Positions 1 through 5,221 of a stretch of DNA of 5,223 nt are shown here, piece by piece. The notes beneath the pieces were generated by a model. It saw nothing but the letters and a program-made list of their open reading frames with translations, was not told where the DNA came from and searched no databases. The position numbers and the translations under genes are program-made. The stretch comes from JAUVZF01 sp964449275 (GTDB lineage Bacteria > Planctomycetota > Phycisphaerae > FEN-1346), in contig CAYVAM010000254.1 of the NCBI GenBank assembly GCA_964449275.1, forward strand, positions 1 to 5,223, read 5' to 3'. Each line of letters opens with the position of its first letter. Within the stretch, counting starts at the first letter, position 1.

Positions 1-18
1 CCGGCGCTACAACCGCCT

Positions 19-36
19 GTCCCGATGTATCGGGAC
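19..36. repeat. Perfect 8-bp palindrome with 2-nt centre
   Basis: The arms GTCCCGAT (19-26) and ATCGGGAC (29-36) are exact reverse complements around GT. It is not a terminator for either strand: on the plus strand it is followed by CAG and a short A run, and on the minus strand by AGGCGG, with no T tract. It lies outside any gene I can support. Short compact palindromes of this kind are often dispersed intergenic repeats, but with one copy in the window this cannot be tested here. Confidence 0.6.
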
Positions 37-39
37 CAG

Positions 40-69
40 AAAAACTTGCCACACCGCCGTCAAGGCAAG
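40..69 (-). terminator. Candidate intrinsic terminator of the PDZ gene
   Basis: Read on the minus strand, CTTGCC (69-64) can pair with GGCAAG (50-45) across a 13-base loop and is followed at once by five T residues (44-40). It lies about 75 bases past the stop codon of the leftward PDZ gene, in the right orientation to end its transcript. The stem is only six pairs and the loop is large, so it would be a modest terminator on its own. The larger inverted repeat at 69-111 is transcribed just before it and shares one base with it. Confidence 0.45.
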
Positions 70-111
70 CGCGGCCCGTACCCGGTACGCGTCCGTATAG
101 ACGGGCCGCGC
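69..111. repeat. 11-bp perfect inverted repeat between PDZ gene and terminator
   Basis: GCGCGGCCCGT (69-79) is the exact reverse complement of ACGGGCCGCGC (101-111), leaving a 21-base loop. The loop itself can form a 4-bp inner hairpin, TACG (86-89) with CGTA (94-97). It lies in the 3' untranslated region of the leftward PDZ gene. Such a strong GC stem could stabilise the 3' end of the transcript or help terminate it. The structure is visible in the sequence; the role is inferred. Confidence 0.55.
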
Positions 112-145
112 GTACCAATCTCGCATTCGATCCGGGCCGGGACAG

Positions 146-1435
146 TTACCGGTCGCGGCGCTGGAGCCGCTTTTCCATCTCGTCGAGGCGGCGTTCGATG
201 CGTTCGAGACGCTCCAGGATGCGGCCCATGTCCTTGCCCACGTCGTAGGGCTCGCGCTCGGGCTTCGGCTTGGCGATCTTGGGGGCCGGCGTCGGCTTGG
301 CGAATTGGGGGGCAGGCCCGGGCCCATGCGGACGCGGCCGGCCCTGCTGGTCGCGAAACCGTTTGGCCCACTCCTCCAGGTCCGGTTGCAGTTGCTCGAA
401 GTACTTGCGGAGTTGCGGCATGTCGCCGAAGAGGTCCCCGGGCAGATCGAAGAGCGGCATGGCTTCCTTCTTGAGTTTCCCTTCGCCGGGCCGTCGGCCA
501 AGGGCAACCTGTGTCTCGCGGCGTTTGCCCATGCGGTAGTACACGACGTGAATGCGGTCGCCCGGCTTGTGACGGCCGACGGCCTCCACCAGTTCGCCCG
601 GCGAGTGCACCTGGCGGTCGTCGATATGGACGATGACGTCGCCGGGCTGCAGGCCGCCCTTGGCCGCCGGGCTGCCGTCCGTCAGGCTGTTGATGAGCAC
701 GCCCTTGTCGGTTCCCGCAATCTCTCTCACCTCATCGGTCAGCGGCGCGGCCATGACGCCGAGGAAGGCTTCTCCCCCGGGTTGGTCCTTCGCGGGCCGG
801 GGTTCCTTCGGGCGTTGCTCGGTGCGTTGCTTCGGGTGAACCGTTTCGGGGCGTGGTCCTTCCTCGCCCGTGCCCAGGATGACGGTTTCGCGCATGCGGC
901 GCCCGTCGCGCGACCACTCCAGGCGTACGCGGTCGCCGGGGCGGCGGTCGGCCATGTGGTCGGCCAGCCCGCGCGGCGACTCGACGCGCTTACCGTCCAC
1001 GGCGGTGATGACGTCGCCTTCCCGGAGGCCCGCCTTCCGGGCGGCGCTGCCGGGCGTTGTACCCTGGACGACGGCGCCGGCCTTCACGTCGGCCTTCTCG
1101 GCGGTCGCGTCGTCGAGCGGCGCGATCATCACACCGAGGACACCCCGGTCCTTGTCGGGGCGCGCCTCCTCACGGCGCTCGTCGGTCTTTCGGCCGGACC
1201 GGGCACTGGCCTGAACCTGCACCCGTCCCTTGCCGCCAAGGTCAATTGCCTTGCCCGGCTCGACCTCCTTGCCGTTGACCCAGATGCGGACCTGGGGCTC
1301 TTCGCCCGGTTTCTGGGCCCGAACCTCGACGCGTGTCTCGGCACGCTGCACCTTTGTTTCGTTAGCCTGAGCGGCGGCTGCCAAGAGCGAGGCCGCCAAA
1401 GCCATCACCGTCCAACGAGCCCACTGACCTTTCAT
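146..1435 (-). CDS. Exported tandem-PDZ protein without protease domain
   Basis: Predicted 429 residues. The start at 1435 is chosen over an upstream in-frame ATG at 1549 because AAGGAG (1442-1447) sits six bases before it and a signal peptide follows at once: basic MKGQWAR, a hydrophobic stretch to about 22, and an AQA cleavage site ending at 24. Residues 31-80 look beta-rich. The first PDZ domain is about 98-189 (LGVMIAPL, GSAARKAGLREGDVI). The second is about 223-313 (LGVMAAPL, GSPAAKGGLQPGDVI). Then come an acidic helical segment (about 325-360), a Pro/Lys linker with a nine-residue repeat (374-391), and a heptad-like coiled coil (404-426, RILERLERIERRLDEMEKRL). Both PDZ domains resemble those of HtrA/DegP proteases, but no trypsin-like domain or GNSGGP motif is present, so it cannot be such a protease. 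A periplasmic peptide-binding, scaffold or adaptor role is inferred; the partner is unknown. It is transcribed alone, divergently from the lipid kinase gene. Confidence 0.88.
   Translation of the reverse strand: MKGQWARWTVMALAASLLAAAAQANETKVQRAETRVEVRAQKPGEEPQVRIWVNGKEVEPGKAIDLGGKGRVQVQASARSGRKTDERREEARPDKDRGVLGVMIAPLDDATAEKADVKAGAVVQGTTPGSAARKAGLREGDVITAVDGKRVESPRGLADHMADRRPGDRVRLEWSRDGRRMRETVILGTGEEGPRPETVHPKQRTEQRPKEPRPAKDQPGGEAFLGVMAAPLTDEVREIAGTDKGVLINSLTDGSPAAKGGLQPGDVIVHIDDRQVHSPGELVEAVGRHKPGDRIHVVYYRMGKRRETQVALGRRPGEGKLKKEAMPLFDLPGDLFGDMPQLRKYFEQLQPDLEEWAKRFRDQQGRPRPHGPGPAPQFAKPTPAPKIAKPKPEREPYDVGKDMGRILERLERIERRLDEMEKRLQRRDR
263..316. repeat. Tandem 27-bp repeat inside the PDZ gene
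   Basis: Two adjacent 27-base units (263-289 and 290-316) match at 22 of 27 positions, differing at unit positions 2, 15, 16, 18 and 25. They encode PAPQFAKPT and PAPKIAKPK (residues 374-391) in the linker between the second PDZ domain and the coiled coil. This looks like an in-frame duplication lengthening a flexible Pro/Lys spacer. Confidence 0.7.
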
Positions 1436-1469
1436 CGCGTGCTCCTTTCCTTTGTTACTGCCACCTTCC

Positions 1470-1498
1470 ATCATATCGCCTGAGACCGGCGAATGAAA
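1470..1498 (-). promoter_or_regulatory. Possible promoter of the PDZ gene
   Basis: On the minus strand TATGAT (1475-1470) is a 5-of-6 match to a sigma-70 -10 box. TTTCAT (1498-1493) lies 17 bases upstream but is a poor -35 match. Transcription would start near 1463, giving a leader of about 28 bases before the ATG at 1435. Support is one hexamer and its position only. Confidence 0.3.
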
Positions 1499-1509
1499 CC
1501 AGTTTTGCT

Positions 1510-1539
1510 TTGGTTGCCCGCAACCGCCCCGCTTATAAT
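1510..1539 (+). promoter_or_regulatory. Candidate promoter for lipid kinase-kdsA operon
   Basis: A perfect sigma-70 -10 hexamer TATAAT is at 1534-1539 in otherwise GC-rich DNA. TTGGTT (1510-1515) lies 18 bases upstream and matches only the TTG of a -35 box. The start of transcription would be near 1546, leaving an untranslated leader of about 175 bases before the ATG at 1721. An inverted repeat (1512-1525) fills much of the -35/-10 spacer and could be an operator. Confidence 0.45.
1512..1525. repeat. Dyad in promoter spacer
   Basis: GGTTGC (1512-1517) and GCAACC (1520-1525) are exact reverse complements separated by two C residues. The dyad lies between the candidate -35 and -10 boxes of the plus-strand promoter and about 14 bases beyond the candidate -35 of the divergent PDZ gene. 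It could bind a regulator of one or both genes, but a 12-base dyad in GC-rich DNA can also arise by chance. Confidence 0.3.
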
Positions 1540-1545
1540 CACACC

Positions 1546-1720
1546 ACACTACACACGCTCGCCGGGCCGGGATTTATGCGGCGACTTCGGCCGGCGGCGC
1601 CGGTCCGGCCACCGGGCGGCCGTCGGTGTGCCGCGCGAGCACCGGCCTGAACCGTCCGTTCTCCGCGGCGGCGCTGCTGCGAAGGATGGACGGCGAAGCG
1701 TGCACAGGGAATCTCGACGC
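1546..1720 (+). other. Long GC-rich leader of the lipid kinase gene
   Basis: This is the presumed untranslated leader between the TATAAT box and the kinase start. The kinase reading frame is open back to 1493, but the extra residues are arginine-rich and unlike any kinase N-terminus, so I treat them as non-coding. The stretch contains a 6-bp dyad CCGGCG/CGCCGG (1591-1603) and an arginine-rich 24-codon ORF (1576-1650) with only a weak GGGA upstream. I recognise no known riboswitch or leader-peptide pattern. Confidence 0.35.
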
Positions 1721-2617
1721 ATGGCTCAGGGTCTGGTCCGGATCATCGTGAACCCCGTATCGGGTCGCGGTCACGACCCCAGGTTCGTTCAGGAACTCGT
1801 CCGCCACCTGTCGCTCCGGGCGTTTGCCGTGGACGTGATGCCGACCGGCCGCCCGGGCCACGCCCGTGACCTGGCCCGCGAGACACCGGACGACGCCCGG
1901 TGCGTCGTCAGCATCGGCGGCGACGGCACGCACCGCGAGATCCTCTCGGGCCTGGTGGGCCGGCCCGTGCCTGTGTGCATCGTCCCGTCGGGTACCGAGA
2001 ACGTCCTCGGTCACACGTTTCGCCTGACCGGGACGGTGCGCGAGACGGCAGCCCTGATTCAGCACGGACATCCGGTGGGCCTGGACGTGGGTCTGGCCGG
2101 CGACCGGCCTTTCATCATGTTCTCCGGTGTGGGTTTTGACGCGGAAATAGCCCTGGAAGTTCAGCGAAAACGGCGCGGCCCCATCATCCGGTCGGCGTAC
2201 TACGGGCCCATTGTGCGCAAGTGGTGGCGCTACGGTTTTCCGCCCATCACGGTTTCGGTGGACGGGCGGCTGCTGGCCGACGACGCGGGGATCGTGTTCG
2301 TCGCCAACACGCCGCTCTATGGAGGCCGGCTCCGCTTCGCCCCGCGCGCCAGGGCCGACGACGGACTGCTCGACGTCGTCTGCTTCCGGACGCGGTCGAG
2401 GTGGCAGATACTGCTGCACTACTTGCGGACGTGCCGCGGCACACACCTCGACCATCCGCTCGTCGCCTACGCGCAGGGCAGGCGTATCGAGGTAACCTGC
2501 GCCGAGCGCGACCTGCCCGTCCAGACGGACGGCGACGTGGTCGCGACGACACCGCTTGTCTATACGCTCCGGCCCAAGGCGGTGCGGCTGCTGCTGCCGC
2601 TGGACGCCGCAACGTAA
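1721..2617 (+). CDS. Diacylglycerol/lipid kinase, YegS-BmrU-DgkB type
   Basis: Predicted 298 residues, a usual length for bacterial soluble lipid kinases, which transfer phosphate from ATP to diacylglycerol or a related lipid at the inner face of the membrane. The N-terminal nucleotide-binding domain begins RIIVNPVSGRG (7-17) and carries the family glycine motif GGDGT (66-70) followed by a conserved Glu (73). PSGTENVLG (89-97) corresponds to the usual GTGND region. The C-terminal beta-sandwich domain contains FSGVGFDAE (134-142), TPLYGGRLRFAPRARADDG (197-215) and QTDGD (268-272, usually DGE). Two positions differ from the common pattern: Arg72 where Asn is usual after GGDGT, and ENV for the usual GND/NDF. 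The ATG at 1721 fits the start of the fold; its Shine-Dalgarno AGGGA (1706-1710) is weak. An in-frame GTG at 1700 behind AAGGATGG (1682-1689) would add seven residues. kdsA follows after 19 bases, so the two are probably cotranscribed. The exact lipid substrate cannot be read from sequence; a non-diacylglycerol lipid is possible. Confidence 0.88.
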   Translation: MAQGLVRIIVNPVSGRGHDPRFVQELVRHLSLRAFAVDVMPTGRPGHARDLARETPDDARCVVSIGGDGTHREILSGLVGRPVPVCIVPSGTENVLGHTFRLTGTVRETAALIQHGHPVGLDVGLAGDRPFIMFSGVGFDAEIALEVQRKRRGPIIRSAYYGPIVRKWWRYGFPPITVSVDGRLLADDAGIVFVANTPLYGGRLRFAPRARADDGLLDVVCFRTRSRWQILLHYLRTCRGTHLDHPLVAYAQGRRIEVTCAERDLPVQTDGDVVATTPLVYTLRPKAVRLLLPLDAAT

Positions 2618-2636
2618 CCAGTCCAAGGAGATCACG

Positions 2637-3485
2637 ATGGCAGAGCGAACGGCAACGGTTGGAGACTTTACCCTCAGCAACGACCGGCTCTTCCTGATTT
2701 CCGGGCCGTGCGTCATCGAGTCGGAGGACATCTGCCGCCGCGTCGCGGAGCACATGAAAGAGGTGACCGACCGGGTCGGTATACCGTATATCTTCAAGGC
2801 GTCGTACGACAAGGCAAACCGCACAAGCGGCGACTCGTTCCGCGGTCCGGGATGGGACGAGGGGCTGATGATCCTCGACGGCCTCCGCAAGGACGTCGGT
2901 GTGCCGATCCTGAGCGACGTCCACAGCGTCCAGGAGGCCCGGAAGGCCGGCGGCGTGCTCGACTGCATCCAGGTGCCCGCGTTCCTCTGCCGCCAGACCG
3001 ACATCGTACAGGCGGCGGCCAAATGGGGCAACGCGGTGAACCTGAAGAAGGGCCAGTTCCTCGCACCGTGGGACATGAAGCACGTCGTCGCCAAGGCCGC
3101 CGACGCCGGGGCGAAGAACATCCTGGTGACCGAGCGCGGCACGAGTTTCGGCTACAACCGCCTGGTCTCCGACATGGCGGGCCTGCCGGTGCTGGCAGAA
3201 CTGGGGCGCCCCGTCGTATTCGACGCCACGCACAGCGCCCAGCAGCCGGCGGGGCTCGGCGCCGTCACGGGCGGCAGCCGCGAGACGGCTGCCCTGCTTG
3301 CGAAGGCGGCCGTCGCGGCCGGGGCCGACGGGCTGTTTCTCGAAGTCCACCCCGACCCCGACAACGCCAAGTCCGACGGGCCGAACTCCATCGCCCTGGC
3401 CGACGTCGAGGCGCTGCTGGAGACCTGCCTGGCGATCAAGGCGGCCGTGCGCGCCGCCAACGCGCCGGGCAAGCCCGGCGGCTAA
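2637..3485 (+). CDS. kdsA: 3-deoxy-D-manno-octulosonate 8-phosphate synthase
   Basis: Predicted 282 residues, full length for KdsA. The cytoplasmic enzyme condenses phosphoenolpyruvate with D-arabinose 5-phosphate to Kdo 8-phosphate, the first committed step to the Kdo of LPS. Family marks in order: ISGPCVIES (21-29), KASYDKANRTS (54-64, the KANRTS form of Kdo8P synthases rather than the KPRTS of DAHP synthases), FRGPGWDEG (68-76), LSDVH (92-96), QVPAFLCRQTD (112-122), VNLKKGQF (134-141), ERGTSFGYN (166-174), FDATHS (195-200) and EVHPDPDNAKSDGPNS (236-251). Cys25, His199, Glu236 and Asp247 align with the Aquifex aeolicus metal ligands Cys11, His185, Glu222 and Asp233, with identical spacing of 174, 37 and 11 residues. 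Metal-independent enzymes such as E. coli KdsA have Asn in place of the Cys, so this is the metal-dependent class. The ATG at 2637 has AAGGAG (2625-2630) six bases upstream. It is the second gene after the lipid kinase; kdsB, kdsC and kdsD are not in the window. Confidence 0.97.
   Translation: MAERTATVGDFTLSNDRLFLISGPCVIESEDICRRVAEHMKEVTDRVGIPYIFKASYDKANRTSGDSFRGPGWDEGLMILDGLRKDVGVPILSDVHSVQEARKAGGVLDCIQVPAFLCRQTDIVQAAAKWGNAVNLKKGQFLAPWDMKHVVAKAADAGAKNILVTERGTSFGYNRLVSDMAGLPVLAELGRPVVFDATHSAQQPAGLGAVTGGSRETAALLAKAAVAAGADGLFLEVHPDPDNAKSDGPNSIALADVEALLETCLAIKAAVRAANAPGKPGG
3463..3480. repeat. Perfect 8-bp palindrome at the kdsA 3' end
   Basis: CGCCGGGC (3463-3470) and GCCCGGCG (3473-3480) pair exactly around AA, within the last kdsA codons (APGKPGG) and ending two bases before its TAA. 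It also lies just past the stop of the convergent gene on the minus strand. No T run follows on either strand, so it is not a canonical intrinsic terminator. It may slow polymerase or protect 3' ends in this very tight convergent junction. Confidence 0.5.
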
Positions 3486-3488
3486 CCT

Positions 3489-5168
3489 TCATCGGCCGGC
3501 TTGGCCTGGGGCGGTGGCTTGGGCAGGCGCAGGGCCGAGGCGAAACGTGAAGTCGCCGCTCTTCAGCCGGTCGTCCCACGGCGCGCCGCCGTCGTCTTTC
3601 ATGTTGCTGCCGATACTGTAGAAGATGACGGCGCCGTCCTCGGTGACCATCCTGAGCGGCTTGCCGTCGAAGGGGTCGGGCGGCACGGCGGGGATGAAAC
3701 GGGACGTGAGGTCGCCGAGCGACTTCGGCCAGGATCCCGTGTCGGCGCGATACCGCGCGGCAGCCAGCCCGAGGCGCGCCAGCCCGCGGCCGGCGTCTGC
3801 CTGGGCAGCCTTCTCCGAGCACGCCGAGAGGGCCGGGAACAGAAGCGCGCTGATGAGCCCTATCCCCGAAGCCTTGGCGTCGAGCCGCTCGCCGAGCGTC
3901 TCCCACTGCCCATGCGCTTCGTGGAACGGTAGCGAAGTCAAGTTCTGATAGTCGCGCAGCCCACTGGCGTAGAAGTCGAGGTCGGCAGGAAGCAGGAAAA
4001 CACGCCACACGGCAAGCCCGGGCCACAACCTGACCATAACCCAAGGCACCTTGCTTCCAGTCATACGCATGAGGTTCTCAAAATCGCTGAAGCTGAACCT
4101 GGCCATGTCGGTGAAGAGCATCGTGCCGAACGCCTCTTCCATCCGAAAGGCCCGCCCGAGCGCATGGTTGTAGAACTGCGACCGGCGCAGCCTGACGCCA
4201 GACAGGTCGTCGGCTTTCAGATCGCCCGACTCCAGGACGCCTTCCAGCGTCTTCACGGCGGCCTGATCCACGGCCATTGCCACGAGGACCGAGACCAGGA
4301 TCGGTTCGCTCTGAACGTGTTTGCCCATCCGGAGAATAGCCTGAATATCATCGAAGGCCGGACGCGTATTCCCTGCGGCGGCGCCGGCGCGGGCACTCAG
4401 CGCCAACAGGTACGCCCCGTTGCGGAAGTGCCCGAGTTCCGGCAGCAGCATCAAGGCGCTCGGCCGGCCGTAGTCGCGGTCGAAGTAGCAGCCGGACATG
4501 CCCGCGGCCTCGCGCAGCAACGCCAGGGCGGGTTCCTGCGTCTTGAGATACGCCAGCAAGGCGGGATCGGCAGGGTTAAGCGCGGCTGCGTCGTCCTGCT
4601 CCATCCAAGCGGTCCACTCCTCATACAATTCAGGCGGCGGGTCTCCGGACTGGTTCATGACGATGAACGCCTCGCGGTAGATGGGCGCGGCGTTATCGGC
4701 GTCCGGCACGCGGGCCGGCGCCACCGACAGTGCGAGCGCCCCCGCCTGAGACCGAACGGCCTCCAGGCGGTTCTGCATCGCCAGGTCCATGTTCCAGAAC
4801 GTCATGACGAACAGCACCGCCACGGCCGCCAGCGCCACCGCCAACTTGCCGCGCGGCCATGCCGACGCAGCAGGGACAGGCTCGGCGCCGCGTCGTCTGA
4901 GGCCGAGGCAGGCGACACCCACAGCACCGGCGGCAATGAGAATCGTCCAGGAAAGGCCGTAGTAGAACCAGGTCGGTCCCATCCAGCGTATCACCATCCC
5001 CATCACGACCGTGAAGCAGACTCCCACGGCAAGCGGAAACAGAGCCGCCACCGCAATCAGGAGGATCTGAAGCCAACGTCTCGTGAGCCTCGCCACGAGC
5101 GCCGTGATCGTTGCCACCAGAAGGCCGACTGCGGCCAGACCTTCGATCCACATCATTGCGTAACCCAT
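3489..5168 (-). CDS. Four-helix membrane protein with pseudopilin-like C-terminus
   Basis: Predicted 559 residues; function unknown. The start at 5168 has a perfect AAGGAGG (5182-5176) seven bases upstream. Hydrophobic segments at about 6-27, 32-60, 67-90 and 108-125 predict four membrane helices, with an arginine-rich loop RLTRR (27-31) and RRR (91-93) between them. The middle (about 130-450) is mainly helical, with ADNAAPIYREAF (157-168) and a helix pair with LGHFRNGAYLLALSARAGAA (245-264) and AILRMGKHVQSEPILVSVLV (277-296), resembling hypothetical proteins I associate with planctomycetes. The C-terminus (about 463-543) resembles the globular part of type II secretion pseudopilins of the GspG kind: AARYRADTGSWPKSLGDL (470-487), PAVPPDPFDGKPLRM (493-507), YSIGSNMKDDGG (517-528). 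There is no prepilin cleavage motif or pilin helix, so it is not itself a pseudopilin. The topology would probably put the large soluble part on one side of the inner membrane; which side is not clear. The tail after 543 is Pro/Ala-rich. It converges on kdsA, three bases between stops. Confidence 0.82.
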   Translation of the reverse strand: MGYAMMWIEGLAAVGLLVATITALVARLTRRWLQILLIAVAALFPLAVGVCFTVVMGMVIRWMGPTWFYYGLSWTILIAAGAVGVACLGLRRRGAEPVPAASAWPRGKLAVALAAVAVLFVMTFWNMDLAMQNRLEAVRSQAGALALSVAPARVPDADNAAPIYREAFIVMNQSGDPPPELYEEWTAWMEQDDAAALNPADPALLAYLKTQEPALALLREAAGMSGCYFDRDYGRPSALMLLPELGHFRNGAYLLALSARAGAAAGNTRPAFDDIQAILRMGKHVQSEPILVSVLVAMAVDQAAVKTLEGVLESGDLKADDLSGVRLRRSQFYNHALGRAFRMEEAFGTMLFTDMARFSFSDFENLMRMTGSKVPWVMVRLWPGLAVWRVFLLPADLDFYASGLRDYQNLTSLPFHEAHGQWETLGERLDAKASGIGLISALLFPALSACSEKAAQADAGRGLARLGLAAARYRADTGSWPKSLGDLTSRFIPAVPPDPFDGKPLRMVTEDGAVIFYSIGSNMKDDGGAPWDDRLKSGDFTFRLGPAPAQATAPGQAGR

Positions 5169-5221
5169 GGTCCACCCTCCTTGAGTTCGTGGAGCAGGAG
5201 CGCGCCGGCGGCTCGGCCGGC
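5153..5221 (-). CDS. C-terminal end of an upstream leftward gene (partial)
   Basis: On the minus strand one frame runs from the window edge to a TGA at 5155-5153 and ends LLLHELKEGGPWVTQ. It overlaps the start of the membrane-protein gene by 16 bases, and that gene's AAGGAGG lies inside its codons for LKEGG. Third codon positions are mostly G or C over the first 15 codons. Such overlap is typical of translationally coupled operon genes. Only 22 codons are visible, the other two frames are also open here, and the residues are not enough to name a family, so this is tentative. The true start is outside the window. Confidence 0.35.
   Translation of the reverse strand, partial: AGRAAGALLLHELKEGGPWVTQ
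5176..5182 (-). promoter_or_regulatory. Consensus Shine-Dalgarno of the membrane-protein gene
   Basis: AAGGAGG on the minus strand, seven bases before the ATG at 5168, is a full match to the anti-Shine-Dalgarno complement and is the strongest ribosome site in the window. It fixes the start against the in-frame ATGs five and six codons further in (Met5, Met6). Confidence 0.8.

Noticed and set aside
6..19. 14-base match (GCTACAACCGCCTG) to kdsA at 3151-3164
   Set aside because: No flanking similarity; a match of this length between GC-rich sequences in a 5-kb window is plausible by chance.
1..100. Possible end of a plus-strand gene (frame ending TAG at 98-100)
   Set aside because: The frame reads through the palindrome at 19-36 and gives no recognisable protein; evidence is insufficient.
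305..1483. 392-codon open frame on the plus strand
   Set aside because: It lies antisense to the PDZ gene, which has a signal peptide, two PDZ domains and a ribosome site. The plus-strand product shows no recognisable domain; long antisense frames are common in GC-rich genes.
1436..1549. Longer PDZ protein starting at 1549
   Set aside because: It would place 38 residues before a clear signal peptide; the ATG at 1435 has a good ribosome site and the signal peptide begins there.
1493..1720. N-terminal extension of the lipid kinase from an ATG at 1493
   Set aside because: The 76 extra residues are arginine/glycine-rich, overlap the candidate TATAAT box, and precede a natural family N-terminus at 1721.
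1574..3142. 522-codon open frame on the minus strand
   Set aside because: Antisense to the lipid kinase and kdsA, both supported by family motifs. The product has no coherent domain and spans two real genes.
2247..3350. 367-codon open frame on the minus strand
   Set aside because: Antisense shadow of the lipid kinase and kdsA, ending in low-complexity arginine-rich sequence.
4693..5175. 160-codon minus-strand frame starting MDHGL
   Set aside because: Out-of-frame shadow inside the start of the 559-residue membrane protein gene, with low-complexity glycine/arginine content.
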